Below, in pieces: positions 1 to 18,600 of a DNA stretch of 64,000 nt. The DNA is taken from contig OX439000.1 of assembly GCA_949316495.1 (NCBI GenBank), forward strand, positions 72,980,570-73,044,569. The letters are read 5' to 3'. Numbering within the stretch: the first letter of the stretch is position 1; every line of letters begins with the position of its first letter. Position numbers and translations under genes: made by a program. This DNA comes from Amphiduros pacificus. Lineage: Eukaryota; Annelida; Polychaeta; Phyllodocida; Hesionidae. The notes beneath the pieces are model-generated. The model was not told where the DNA came from. It worked only from the letters and a program-made list of their open reading frames with translations, and did not search any database.

Positions 1-2303
1 GACTCCATGCACAGTGGATAGAGCTGTTGACTGACTCCATGTACAGTGGATAGAGCTGCTGACAGACTCCATGCACAGTGGATAGAGCTGTTGGTGGACC
101 CCATGCACAGTGGATAGAGCTGTTGACGCACTCCATGTACAGTGGATAGAGCTGCTGACAGACTCCATGTACAGTGGATAGAGCTGTTGACAGACTCCAT
201 GCACAGTGGATAGAGCTGTTGACAGACTCAATGCACAGTGGATAGAGCTGCTGACAGACTCCATGCACAGTGGATAGAGCTGTTGACAGACTCCATGTAC
301 AGTGGATAGAGCTGTTGGCGGACTCCATGCACAGTGGATAGAGCTGTTGACAGACTCCATGTACAGTGGATAGAGCTGTTGACGGACTCCATGTACAGTG
401 GATAGAGCTGTTGGTGGACCCCATGCACAGTGGATAGAGCTGTTGATAGACTCCATGCACAGTGGATAGAGCTGTTGACAGACTCCATGTACAGTGGATA
501 GATCTGTTGACAGACTGCATGCACAGTGGATAGAGCTGTTGACAGACTCCATGTACAGTGGATAGAGCTGTTGGCGGACTCCATGCACAGTGGATAGAGC
601 TGTTGACAGACTCCATGTACAGTGGATAGAGCTGTTGACAGACTCCATGCACAGTGGATAGAGCTGTTGACGGACTCCATGTACAGTGGATAGAGCTGTT
701 GGTGGACTCCATGTACAGTGGATAGAGCTGTTGACAGACTCCATGTACAGTGGATAGAGCTGTTGACAGACTCCATGCACAGTGGATAGAGCTGTTGACG
801 GACTCCATGTACAGTGGATAGAGCTGTTGACGGACTCCATGTACAGTGGATAGAGCTGTTGACGGACTCCATGTACAGTGGATAGAGCTGTTGGTGGACC
901 CCATGCACAGTGGATAGAGCTGTTGACAGACTCCATGTACAGTGGATAGAGCTGTTGACAGACTCCATGTACAGTGGATAGAGCTGTTGACAGACTCCAT
1001 GCACAGTGGATAGAGCTGTTGACAGACTCCATGTACAGTTGATAGAGCTGTTGACAGACTCCATGTACAGTGGATAGAGCTGTTGACAGACTCCATGTAC
1101 AGTTGATAGAGCTGTTGACGGACTCCATGTACAGTGGATAGAGCTGTTGACGGACTCCATGTACAGTGGATAGAGCTGTTGACGGACTCCATGTACAGTG
1201 GATAGAGCTATTGGTGGACTCCATGCACAGTGGATAGAGCTGTTGACAGACTCCATGCACAGTGGATAGAGCTGTTGACAGACTCCATGCACAGTGGATA
1301 GAGCTGCTGACGGACTCCATGCACAGTGGATAGAGCTGCTGACAGACTCCATGCACAGTGGATAGAGCTGTTGACGGACTCCATGCACAGTGGATAGAGC
1401 TGTTGACAGACTCCATGTACAGTGGATAGAGCTGCTGACAGACTCCATGCACAGTGGATAGAGCTGTTGACAGACTCCATGCACAGTGGATAGAGCTGCT
1501 GACAGACTCCATGCACAGTGGATAGAGCTGTTGACAGACTCCATGCACAGTGGGTAGAGCTGCTGACAGACTCCATGTACAGTGGATAGAGCTGTTGACA
1601 GACTCCATGCACAGTGGGTAGAGCTGTTGACGGACTCCATGCACAGTGGGTAGAGCTGTTGATAGACTCCATGTACAGTGGATAGAGCTGTTGGCGGACT
1701 CCATGCACAGTGGGTAGAGCTGTTGATAGACTCCATGTACAGTGGATAGAGCTGTTGGCGGACTCCATGCACAGTGGATAGAGCTGTTGACGGACTCCAT
1801 GTACAGTGGATAGAGCTGTTGACGGACTCCATGTACAGTGGATAGAGCTGTTGACGGACTCCATGTACAGTGGATAGAGCTGTTGACAGACTCCATGCAC
1901 AGTGGATAAAGCTGTTGACAGACTCCATGCACAGTGGATGAAGCTGTTGACAGACTCCATGCACAGTGGATAAAGCTGTTGACAGACTCCATGCACAGTG
2001 GATAGAGCTGCTGACAGACTCCATGCACAGTGGGTAGAGCTGTTGACAGACTCCATGCACAGTGGATAAAGCTGTTGACAGACTCCATGCACAGTGGATA
2101 GAGCTGTTGGCGGACTCCATGCACAGTGGAAAGAGCTGCTGACAGACTCCATGCACAGTGGATAGAGCTGTTGACGGACTCCATGTACAGTGGATAGAGC
2201 TGTTGACGGACTCCATGTACAGTGGATAGAGCTGTTGACAGACTCCATGTACAGTGGATAGAGCTGTTGACAGACTCCATGCACAGTGGATAGAGCTGTT
2301 GGC
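1..2303. repeat. 32-bp minisatellite, about 72 copies
   Basis: The unit is gactccatgyacagtggata followed by gagctgttgaca, 32 bp, repeated without a break from the window edge to about 2303. Variants are mostly C/T at 'atgyaca' and a few changes in the last four bases. Because 32 is not a multiple of 3, three units make a 32-codon super-period, which gives long open frames on the minus strand that I do not regard as genes. The array lies just upstream of a calmodulin-like terminal exon, so it probably fills that gene's last intron. It continues off the left edge. Confidence 0.97.
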
Positions 2304-2574
2304 ACCGGAACTGTTTCTCCCAAAACATTTGTCTCCCTCAGGTTACTTTCCGAACCTTCCCATGTGGGTGAAGTCTTGTTAAAGGAATAAATTTAGCGCG
2401 CAGAGCCTGTCAACTCATCCTCGCAGAATCCTGACGAAACATTGCAGAGGTGGAAATGGTGCTTTGTCGAGATGAATGAATATTATTATCAGAATTTAAG
2501 ATTGACGACAACATTCAAAATATACGCCGCAAGTGCATCAGAATCACTAATATCTGGCTTCTTTTTCTTTACAG

Positions 2575-2633
2575 AATTTGCCGCAATTATTAGCTTTGCA
2601 AACCCTGGCAGTAAAAAAGGAAGTAAGAAATGA
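2575..2633 (+). CDS. Calmodulin-like gene 1, terminal exon only (partial)
   Basis: A polypyrimidine tract and acceptor (ttctttacag) end at 2574. The exon opens in phase 1 with AA, completing a split GAA codon, exactly as the last exons of the four other calmodulin-like genes in this window do. It then reads EFAAIISFANPGSKK and a short lysine-rich tail (GSKK) before TGA at 2631-2633. In calmodulin the matching exon encodes EFVQMMTAK. The tail is about ten residues longer than in calmodulin and is basic, which could alter membrane or target contact (inference). The rest of the gene lies beyond the left edge; the minisatellite ending at 2303 would be inside its last intron. The main doubt is that only 59 coding bases are visible. 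Matching phase, acceptor position and sense of transcription support the call. Confidence 0.72.
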
Positions 2634-4196
2634 CTTCATGGATTCTGCATATCGATGCAGTGCTTTATCCATTGATGACAGTTTCACTCATATATTCTTA
2701 CCATAACTCATTCATCCACACGTTTTGCAACATGAAACATTCAACTACGTAATATTTTGTATGTAATATTTTGTATGTAAATAACACGATTCTTGCAAAG
2801 TTGCATAAAATATGATTGGTTAAGTTGATTGGGCTCACTAAGGGGGGGGGGTGATGGAAGGAATGATGTGATTGGTTAAGTTGATGGGGCTCACTCCGGG
2901 GGCGTGATGCAAGGAATGATGTGATTGGTTAAGTTGATGGGGCTCACTCCGGGGGGCGTAAATAGTAAACATCCTGCTGAGTGAGCATACTCCTATGGAG
3001 CGATGGATGGAGGTGGTCTGCAATTGAAAAAATATTGAGAGAAAAAATATTGTGATAAAAAAGTTAAAAAAATATAATTTTATTTTATGTATGACCAACC
3101 GAACCCCACTGATACCCCTTATCTATATCAGTCAGGGGTGGACGGGGAAATCATTTTTTTAAAGTTGGTATTGTACACTGCCTACTTCTTGTCCAAAATT
3201 TAAATCTCTACGAAAATATTATATTGATAAGCGTTCAATTTCATGTAAATATTTTTTTCTGCTTCTATTTTTATATATTTGTTATTAATTAATATCTAAA
3301 TGTGGTGAAAACAATATTTTTATGTTTTCGTTGTATTGATATCCATCAGAGATAATAAACTTTCAATTTTGATATGTCTGAATGTTATAAAGAAGCTTCA
3401 GTGAAAGCCTAATATAACTCCAAATGAATTCTCTTTTGTATTTGATGGTGCTTGTGTAAATAATTCTGCATTCATGTGGCTTCTAGCTTTATCAATCTTT
3501 TATCAATATGTTATTTTCAAAGCCGGCATTTGCTCTCTCTAATAAATGTATCCACTATTTGTTCTAATGGTATATAAGGTAATAAATATTTACAAACATT
3601 ATGTGTATGTGAACCTCTTTGTCCTGAATAGCAGCCCTTTGCCCTTAACAACAGGTTAAACATGACTTACCTATATATGAAGCCAAAACATAATTGTGAA
3701 TATATATATTTTTTAATTATGTCATTTCCTTAAAAGCTTCCATTAAATCACAGAGATCATAGGCAGTTTTTTCAGAGATTTGGGGTATGTTTAATTGATA
3801 TGTGATGCTTTGATACATTCAAGCCATCTCCCTGGAATCAACCAAAATACACCTGCCAGAATTATTGTGTTTTGTTGTAAGTGGTTGGCATTATGCTTGT
3901 ATTCATGAGGCCCGACCAAGTGTAAACACTAATGGACACACAGGTCAATTCACTCCACTATCCCAATAAATCTGAAGGTGCCCCATTGTCAGCAAACCTT
4001 TGTGACAAAGTGCTCAATGGATGATTTGGATTTAAGCAGAAGTCTGATCTAATTTTAAATGTCAGAGAATTTTCTATTTGGGTGATATGATAGGTACACA
4101 TTTGGTAACAAAGATTAGGGTATAAACATTTATACTGTGTGGGAGAAAAGTGTTTGAAAATCTGATCATGGAAGCACTTCAAATATACAATTTTTG
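2634..4196. other. Intergenic, no gene seen
   Basis: This is 3' flank of calmodulin-like gene 1. AATAAA-type signals occur near 3353 and 3541, either of which could serve as a poly(A) signal. A small tandem repeat lies at 2813-2957. I see no other coding exon or recognisable element. Confidence 0.6.
2813..2957. repeat. Short tandem repeat, about 55 bp x 2.7
   Basis: Three copies of tgattggttaagttgatggg followed by gctcactccggggg are spaced about 55 bp apart, with the G-run length differing between copies. Each copy carries ATTGG, an inverted CCAAT, which I take to be coincidental. Confidence 0.85.
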
Positions 4197-4713
4197 AATA
4201 TACTCCAAGACAATATATGCTATCACGATGCAGTACATGCCGTATGTGTATAGTACCATTATCCACATTGGTATATCTTATATTGTCTACCTGGCAGTAC
4301 ATGCTGAATGTGTATATACCATTATCCAACATTAGAATATCTTATATTGACTACCTGGCAGTGCATTCTGTATGTGTATAGTACCATTATCCACATCGGT
4401 ATATCTTATATTGACTACCTGGCAGTACATGCTGTATGTGTATAGTACCATAATCCACATGGGTATATATTATATTGACTACCTGGCAGTACATGCTGTA
4501 TGTGTATATACCATAATCCACATTGGTATATATTATATTGACTACCTGGCAGTACATGCTGTATGTGTATAGTACCATAATCCACATTGGTATATATTAT
4601 ATTGACTACCTGGCAGTACATGCTGTATGTGTACAGTACCATTATCCACATTGGTATATCTTATATTGACTACCTGGCAGTACATGCTGTATGTGTATAG
4701 TACCATTATCCAC
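4197..4713. repeat. 64-bp minisatellite, about 8 copies
   Basis: The unit includes gtaccattatccacattggt, tatcttatattgactacctg and gcagtacatgctgtatgtgt. Unit starts at about 4251, 4313, 4381, 4445, 4508, 4571, 4636 and 4700 give spacings of 62-68 bp. The first copies are the most diverged. Open frames across it are repeat artefacts. Confidence 0.93.
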
Positions 4714-6320
4714 AAAAACATAACTTGATATCAGATCATATATTACAGAAAAAACACACTTTCCTTAATCTTCCCAAATTAATAGCACCGTAAATATCTG
4801 ATGAAGGCAAAACTTTCAATCAAAAGATATATAACCTGGAAATGACTATTCATTAGTTTATATTACTTTTGCACCAACATTCTAAAAAACAATATGAATA
4901 TATTTTCATCAGTTGCATATGGTGTGGCAATCACTCAGACACACACACACACACACACACACACATTGGTCCAACTACAATATGGGCCTTCAAATTATAT
5001 ATGTTTTTATAAGATATAAATATATACATATGTATGTTTTTTTTTATAAAATAAACATATTGTAATAAAAAACCTAGATAAGGAAATCGATATATTGTAA
5101 AGTTAAGTTATGCCAAGATGAATTCCGGATGGCGCTAGCTGTATCTTGTGTATCGAATCACTTCCCAATGTATTCAACTAAAGGTAGCCTTACATTTCTA
5201 TTCCATTGATACATTAGAGGGAAGGATTAATGGTGAAAAAGACTTGCAAGATGCTTTGATCCAGTCAGCATCACAAGGAATCGGGTGACACGAGGTTTTT
5301 CACAGGGACACCATGGCAGAATATTGAGGCATATTGCACATTTCTAACTTGGAAATATTGTCCTATATATATATAGTTATATACAAGTATAATTAGTGCT
5401 GTGTCTTGGGTGAACTTACCAACTGAACTTTTCATTCAGATAACCAGTGTATCACACCTGTTGTGTAACACTCATCTAACCATTTCCCTGCAATTTACTC
5501 TCCACTCTCTATTCAATATTTGGAATTGCAAATGTTTTTTTTTTCATGTTCTCCCTGCGTGTTAAATTCATAATAAATGTTTTATGATATTATGTAAGCC
5601 AAATGGTAAAATCATCTTTTTAGTATTTCCTAAATGAGGACATTACTGAAATATATGGCATAGTTTCCTGCAAGGATCATAAGATTGCAGACCAAATATC
5701 AACCACGCTAATTCATACGTTGGCAAAATATTAATAAAAAATCAGACATGATATGAACATATTGCATGACCGCTAAAAGGACGTGTATAGGTCGACTGAT
5801 CAATGCTGCTATATAACAGTCGTATTCTCTAAGTATAATAAAAAACCCATCAATATATATTGACTTGTGTGGAATATTGTTAATAATCATAAGTCGTTAT
5901 TAATGAGTATATAAATACACGTAAATACAGTGGCCAAGTCACGTGGCCTACGCTTCAGTTGTCCAGAAAGGAGACAATCATTTGGCCCCACCGGGTGATA
6001 TACAAGGTAGTGACGACAGTGTCCTGGGCAGGCACGGTTAGTGGTGCGAAGATAAACGTGAGAAAACGTGACATTCCCGGGGCTCAGACGGGATATATTC
6101 TGCGCAGTCTAAATGCTTCATTACGACCTTGGTACAGTTGAATTATCTGTGGAAGGCGTCTTGGTGTATTGATCTTCTGCCACTAGGTGGAGCCTCGGGT
6201 GAGATTAGAGGTGACCTACACAGAGGGCCGGGAGTAGGATATGTGCTGCCCCCTTTCGGAGCCTCTCTTGGACACGGCCTAGTAGGACGCACCGTGAAGT
6301 GCCTCACACCCTGACCGCAA
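4714..6320. other. Intergenic, upstream region of gene A
   Basis: This stretch holds an (AC)n tract at about 4939-4964 and A+T-rich sequence. Toward the right the base composition becomes more G+C-rich (about 5930-6310), which fits a promoter and 5'-UTR zone of gene A. Short open frames at 5959-6314 have no recognisable domain and I do not call them. Confidence 0.55.
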
Positions 6321-6326
6321 TATAAA
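6321..6326 (+). promoter_or_regulatory. TATA-like box of gene A
   Basis: TATAAA lies 55 bp before the ATG that ends coding exon 1 of gene A. The distance allows a short 5'-UTR. The assignment rests on sequence match and position only. Confidence 0.4.
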
Positions 6327-6381
6327 CTATGCTACAACTTACCTCAATGCATTATCAGTATTAACACAAGTATCGCAAATT

Positions 6382-11164
<4,783 letters not shown>

Positions 11165-11574
11165 GTGACGAAGACAGGCTTGGATTATATGATCATCAAT
11201 TTTATATTTGTCTACTTAAACATGAACTCATCATCTGAGATAACAGACATCAGAATCCAGGTGAAATTCATTCTGACAATACATTTTCCTTATTGCATTT
11301 TATAAGAATGGGATACTACTAGAAGCAATGTTGTGTTTCACCCTAAACGGAATATGATATATTCTTTGCAAATTTCAATCACTGTTTTATTACAAGCGTG
11401 TGTGCCGTATTTTTATCATAGAATGTGATATAATTGTGACATTTAAAAAGAATTGCAGTTTGTGTTTTATATGATATGTGCCTTTTTGTACTCTTGTGTA
11501 TAAATACTTGTATACACGTTTTGCTGTGATAAATATGTGTTTAATGGTGAGAAAGTAATATGATTAATTAATTG
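11165..11574. other. 3' flank of gene A
   Basis: A+T-rich sequence that probably holds the gene A 3'-UTR. I could not pick one convincing AATAAA signal. Confidence 0.4.
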
Positions 11575-12425
11575 ATATGAGGCATGTCTACCACCTGTGC
11601 AGGTCAGAGTGATATGAAGCATGCCTACCACCTGTGCAGGTCAGAGTGATATTGTAGGCATGTCTACCACCTGTGCAGGTCAGAGTGATATTGTAGGCAT
11701 GTCTACCACCTGTGCAGGTCAGAGTGATATGAAGCATGTCTACCACCTGTGCAGGTCAGAGTGATATTGTAGGCATGTCTACCACCTGTGCAGGTCAGAG
11801 TGATATGAAGCATGTCTACCACCTATGCAGGTCAGAGTGATATTGTAGGCATGTCTACCACCTGTGCTGACCAGAGTGATATGAGGCATGTCTACCACCC
11901 GTGCAGGCCAGAGTGATATGAAGCATGTCTACCACCTGTGCTGACCAGAGTGATATGAAGCACGTCTACCACCTGTGCTGACCAGAGTGATATGAAGCAT
12001 GTCTACCACCTGTGCTGACCAGAGTGATATGAAGCATGTCTACCACCTGTGCAGGCCAGAGTGATATGAAGCATGCCTACCACCTGTGCAGGTCAGAGTG
12101 ATATGAGGCATGTCTACCACCTGTGCAGGTCAGAGTGATATGAGGCATGTCTACCACCTGTGCAGGTCAGAGTGATATGAAGCATGCCTACCACCTGTGC
12201 AGGTCAGAGTGATATGAGGCATGTCTACCACCTGTGCAGGTCAGAGTGATATGAAGCATGTCTACCATCTGTGCAGGTCAGAATGATATGAAGCATGTCT
12301 ACCACCTGTGCAGGCCAGAGTGATATGAAGCATGCCTAACACCTGTGCAGGTCAGAGTGATATGAGGCATGCCTACCACCTGTGCAGGTCAGAGTGATAT
12401 GAGCCATGCCTATCACCTGTGCATT
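11575..12425. repeat. 37-bp minisatellite downstream of gene A
   Basis: The unit is gatatgaggcatgtctacca followed by cctgtgcaggtcagagt. About 23 copies are present, some with 'attgtagg' in place of 'atgaag' (39 bp). Variant blocks with 'gctgacca' in place of 'gcaggtca' are grouped in the middle of the array. Confidence 0.95.
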
Positions 12426-12669
12426 CCAGATTGATGCAAATTAAACTATACATTTCAAAGTATTTTTCCACGTGTTGATATCTAAGTGAAAATGTTTATT
12501 GGATTCAATAATGTTGGCTTTCACAAAGCTCACGGCAGAGAGCTCATTTTAGAAACGAGGTAACATAATATTTATTTACCGGTAGGTGGCAGTAGAATAA
12601 TTCTTACACGCAGAAACTTTGTAAAACCTTCATTACATTGCATGCAATGAGAAAATATAATGTTAGTGT

Positions 12670-12675
12670 TTTATT
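12670..12675 (-). terminator. Poly(A) signal of the minus-strand secreted gene
   Basis: AATAAA on the minus strand, 11 bases beyond the stop codon at 12687. The 3'-UTR would be very short, but the position fits a terminal exon. Confidence 0.55.
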
Positions 12676-12686
12676 TCATTGTCATC

Positions 12687-15600
12687 TTATTTGAATAAGA
12701 ATGCTAAGCATAATAACAAGATGAATACATTCGCTTTATTTCTGTGTGAAGTCCCGGTTGGGGGAGTCAACGTATCACATATATCCGTTATGTAAACACC
12801 TGCTGCAAGTATAGCACCTCTCTGATCTCGCACTGCATGAATCTCGCGAGAGTCGCCGTTAGCTGACATGCGCAGTAGTCCCATGCCCCCGATTCCAGCA
12901 ATTTCTCCAAAGCATCCGAAGTAGAGAACCAGATTATCACCTGTGGCTGCTATGGCAACGCCTGTGGTTATATTGTCATGATCAAATCCTGGCACTGCAA
13001 TAGAAATTAAGACAGACAGCAAACTTTAACATGTTTGTATACATATTCCTATTTAAGGAGAAACTTGGATTGATTGTAGATAGTACCATTTTATCACTGA
13101 GATTATATACTTTGTCTGTCATAATGATTACATTGGAGAATAACGACAAGTGAGATCAGCGATGTCACCCTCCCCATAATTGTTAATGACAAAGAAAATA
13201 ATGTATAAAACATCATGAGAAGTACAATTAAATCATAAGTAAGCAAATAAAAAATAATGTGATTTTGTCATGCGCATAGTAGGAATCTTGCACAATGTAG
13301 GAATAATTCGTACATTGTGCAAGAAAAAGTAAGAATTCCTACATTTTGCAAATAAATAGGAATTTCTGAGTCATGAATCCAAATGTCAAGAACCTGGATG
13401 AGGAGGATTTGTACATTTTTGACAAAATGACAAAGTGACAATCAACATTTCCATTTCCAAAGATGTCACATTTCCATTACAAAGTACAAGTCAATCAATA
13501 TTTGTAGCCAATGTTCATATCATTTAATGCCAATAATGTCTAATTAAGCCAGCGGAAGTGTCTGTCATTGTTAACATACAAAATTTAATATAAAATTGAT
13601 AAACATTGTAATTATATTGGTTACATCCAACTCTCTTAGTTATTGATATATCTTAGAATTCCTACGTATTTGCACAAAGAAGGAATTCCTACTTTGTGCA
13701 ATTGTGCAGTGTAGGAATTCCTAATGGGCCACTATTCCTACTGGTAATATGATAATGATATTCTAGTCTAACTTTGGATTACAATACTTCTTTTACGCCT
13801 AAAACACTTATTTTTTCAATATAGCAATAATTGATATAGAATATCACTTATTCTGTGAAGTAGGTGAATGTGAGCCATAGCTGTGGAAATCTTTGAACCG
13901 AACAGGTGTGCTATCTATTTACACTTGAATGATATCAGTTATTAATGCTATAAGTTGAACATCATAATGGTATATGTATAAACTCATGTATCATTTGTAT
14001 GTTAATTTGTTATTTGATGCCTGACAAAGTTCCATGATGGGCTGAAACGTTATATTAAAAAATACACTCTAGTTTTGTTGACTCTGTTGAATGTTTATAG
14101 CAAATATTAATATCATTCATATATCAGACACGTATGCATAAAGTCACATTCAAACATGTACACATGGGCAAATTCGAGAATAATAAAATGTTATTTTACA
14201 TGAAGGTCCCTTCAAATCAAGACATGATGCATATATAAACATGTGCAAGTTTAGAAATAGTGCAATGTTGTTTCATATGAAAGTCCTTTCAAATCAAGAC
14301 ATGATCCACAAAGATTCCTAGCGTCAGGTAAAATACTGAAATGCTGCTATTTATTAATAACCTATAAACATATATGTGTGCGCATGCGTAAGTAACAAGA
14401 TGGCAGTGTTTTGAATTGGCTCCGTATTTTGTCGTTTATATCGGCAATTTACTGGGCCCAAATGGATCAAATTAACACTGCAGTGACTACCTTCCTCAAC
14501 CAAAGCACTCCCCGCTTTAATTACACACTTTTAGCAATATATCAGTGAACAAATTCAGTGTAAATTTTGACGAGGGTTGGTAGGTACCGGTTTACCTGCC
14601 GGCCGTCCATTCATCTATAGAAAAGCACCAAAACCTTGACAGAAACCTTGATTGTAACCAAGCACCAAGTTGCACCCTTGGGCTCGAAACAAACATCAAG
14701 AACAAAAAAAAAAAAAAAAAGAAAAAAAAGGATAGTTGGGCCAAGCAGACCACTTGGGCAACTCTTCCAAAAAGAACCAAAACAACCAAAACAAAAAAAA
14801 AGGATAGTTGGGCCAAGCAGACCACTTGGGCAACTCTTCCAAAAAGAACCAAAAGAACCAAAACAAAAAACAGGATAGTTGGGCCAAGCAAACAACTTGG
14901 GCAACTTTTCCAAAAAGAATCAAAAGAACAAAATCAAAAAAAGGATAGTTGGGCCAAGCAGACCACTTGGGCAACTCTTCCAAAAAGAACCAAAAGAACC
15001 AAAACAAAAAAAAAGGATAGTTGGGCCAAGCAATCAACTTGGGCAACTCTTCCAAAAAGAACCAAAAGAACCAAAACAAAAAAAGGATAGTTGGGTCAAG
15101 CAAACCACTTGGGCAACTTTTCCAAAAAGAATCAAAAGAACAAAAACAATAAAAAGGATAGTTGGGCCAAGCAAACTACTTGGGCAACTCAACCAAAAAA
15201 AAAAAAAAAAAAAAAAAAAGAATTCATAGTTTTGCCCGACACACATACAAGATGAAATGTTACCTCCCAAAACTGATTCTAAACTGTCTTGTCTGCATCT
15301 TGGTGGCAAGCATAACTTATGAAGGAAATTTTGGCAATACTTCCAACAAATACAGAAGTACTGCATTGGAAATGATTGATGACCTTATATACAAGCAATG
15401 TATGATTCAAAGAAACCCAATGCTGGGCACTGCCTTACACAAAGCCAGCATGATATACAAGAAACAGAAGTTCTGCTACTGGGATAAAGCAAAGATGAAG
15501 AAAAGATGCAATAATCTTGTGCTACTTTTCCTCATATCCCTGCTACTATTGTGTGGCGATGTTCACCCACATCCAGGGCCTGTTCAATTTCCTTGTGGAG

Positions 15601-18600
15601 TGTGTGAACGACCAGTTGCCAAAAATCACAGAGCCATGCAGTGTGATGAATGTGACACATACGCAGGTTGGTTAATGCAGGGTAGTAATTTTTTTTCTCA
15701 CCTGAGGGAGCTGCAACTGCATTACACTGTGCATGTGACTTGCAACCACGTGACCTGCTGCAATTTGCTGCCATAACAGTTGCAAGAAGGAGTTGAAATG
15801 TGAGTAATAAAAAAAAATGCGCAGTTGGCTCCATCTAGTGGACAAATGTGGCATAACTGGTAAAATGTGATCGAGTAATGAAGGTAAGCACAGATTGCCG
15901 TGGCACACAAAGAACAAATGACGAATCACCTTGATGAGGTTGGGACCTGTTTAGGCTTGACACAGGTCTTAATTAACTGCACTTACTCAGTTGATATTTC
16001 CTTATGGGTCTCAACAATAGGGAAATAATAGAATGTCATGGAGCTCAGATCCGCACCTTCCATCATATCCAGGGGTCCCATAGAGTAAATTATTTAGATA
16101 TCAAAAAGGTGTTTTGGATTGTAGATACAGGACATATACAACATCATAAATGTAGCCTGCATAGATATTTAGAAATATAAAATAATCTGTGCAATGGCTT
16201 GTCTTGACCTAAATAGTCCATTTTTTTCAATTGCCTGACCTTTAAATGACCTTGAAATAAATTTTTGACCTCAGTGTGACCTTTCATGATGAATATATCA
16301 ACAATGAAGCTTCTTTAACATACATATAAAATATTATTGTTAAATATACATAAACAAGGCAGATATAGGAATGAACATATTATTACATAATCATAGTTAT
16401 ATCATTAAAACCAGATCATCTAAATAGCCAGAAATAGTGCCATTAAGTGACCTGCGTACGTACACATTAAATGTGATGGGCTCACAAATAAAGATTATGA
16501 GTTATTCAATAAACAAAGATGGCTGTCATGGGAGTGTTGGAAATGTCGCCTCCCTAATATTTCTGATGCTTTCTTTGTAAATGAACTTGAAACAAGTAAT
16601 CTCTTGGAAACACTAAGTGATGAAAGCATCACAAGTGAAAGAACAGAAGACCAATCTGCAGAGAAAACCAACACCATAAGACCAAAACAAGGTAGAAAAA
16701 AGCAAAAAATCCAAAAGCTTAAGGTCATGACAGTGAATTGCAGAGGCCTAAACTCAACCAAAAAGCAATTGGAGCTACAGGAACTAATAACTGAGCATAA
16801 TTACCCTGATATAATATGCATTACAGAATCCCACATTGACCACACTATTGCAGACAGTGCCATCCACCCTGATTATGATATAGGGAGAGAAGACAGATGC
16901 AGGGGTGGTGGTGGAGTACTGATAGGTATCCATAAAAGGTGGCTGTCAGACCCAAAGGAGGAGAGCCTAAAAACTGACTGTGAACTTGTATGGAGAAAAC
17001 TTAACATAACAGGAACTAAACCACTGTTCATAGGATGTTACTACAGGCCAACAGACAGAAATATATCAAACGTCCATGAACTAAATGCATCTCTTGGAAA
17101 GATTCCCCAGTCCGACACAAACACCCCTAATATATTAATAACAGGGGATTTCAATGTACCAGATATTACATGGGAAAATATGTCCTATAAGCCAAGCCCT
17201 GCATATGGGATTGACTTGAATACAGAAATGATTGATACTTTTAATGATCACTGTCTCACACAAGTAAATCCACATCCAACCAGGGGAGACAATAGGTTAG
17301 ATCTGGTCGGTACAACAAACCCTAGCCTAGTGAATAAAGTATCTGTCCATCCAGGCATGAGTGACCATGATGTGGTAATAACAGAAATCAATGCTAAAGC
17401 TACATTGGCCAAGAAAAAGCCAAGAAATGTATTGCTGTACAAAAAAGGAGATATGAATGCAATAAAACAGGACATGCATGTCTTTTTTGAAGATGAAGTT
17501 AAGGATTCATGTCTCCCAACTGAAACTCTGAACAACAAGTTCACAGCTAAGCTAATGGAGTCCATCAATAAACACATTCCTATTAAGAAAATAACTGGTA
17601 GATGGGATGTGCCATGGATGACAAAGGAAATCAAGAGACAAATTAGAAGAAAACAAAGACTATACAACAAGGCTGAAAAAACTAAAAAGGATTCTGACCG
17701 TAGAAAATTCAGAAACCTTAGAAAACACATAAAACATAAGTTGAGAGATTCCCACAATGAATATGTCCTTGGACTACTCGATTTACCTGATATTGAATTC
17801 AGTAGACCATCAATGGGAAAAAGGTTCTGGAACTTTATTAGATCCGGCGCAAAGATACTGTTGGTGTACCAACACTAACAGAAAATGGCATTGAAGTAAA
17901 AGACAGTAAAGGCAAGGCAGAAGTCCTTTCACGTCAGTACGAATCTGTCTTTTCTACTGAAAACATGGAAAATTTTCCTGACAAAGGTGTTCCAACCTCT
18001 CCACAAATAGAGCCGATTACCATCACAGTTGCTGGTGTGGAAAAATTGCTCTCTAACCTAAACTGCAAAAAAGCCAATGGACCGGATCAAATACCCACAA
18101 GAGTCTTGAAAGAATGTTCAAACGAAATAGCTCCAATCCTCCAAAAAATATTCCAAGACTCTCTTAACAAAGGAGAAGTCCCAAAAGCATGGCGCATAGC
18201 AAACATAGTTGCCGTCTTTAAAAAAGGAGATAAAAGTTGTGCCGCAAACTACAGGCCAGTTTCTTTGACTTCTGTCCCCTGTAAGATTCTGGAGCACATA
18301 ATTGTCAGACACATGATGAATCACTGCAAACTTTACAACATCCTGGTAAATTTTCAGCATGGATTCAGGACAGGCCACTCGTGTGAAACTCAGTTAATTA
18401 CAACCTTACAGGATATACTCAAGGCTAGAAATGATGGGTAAAATGTTGACATGCTCATTCTCGACTTTAGTAAAGCCTTTGACACAGTCTGCCACGAACG
18501 GCTGAATCACAAGCTCAAGCATTATGGAATCTCGGTTCGGTTCATGGATAGAAAACTGGCTTACAAACCGTGAACAGAGGGTAGTTATTGAAGGTGATGA

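Noticed and set aside
1-2303. CRISPR array
   Set aside because: Repeats are contiguous with no unique spacers, and the sequence is eukaryotic. The same holds for the other arrays.
228-2323. Long minus-strand frames of 371 and 662 codons
   Set aside because: They are translations of the 32-bp array; three units make one 32-codon period. No start context, splice sites or domain.
5959-6314. Short + strand frames before gene A
   Set aside because: They lie in the probable promoter/5'-UTR zone and do not join in phase with gene A exon 1.
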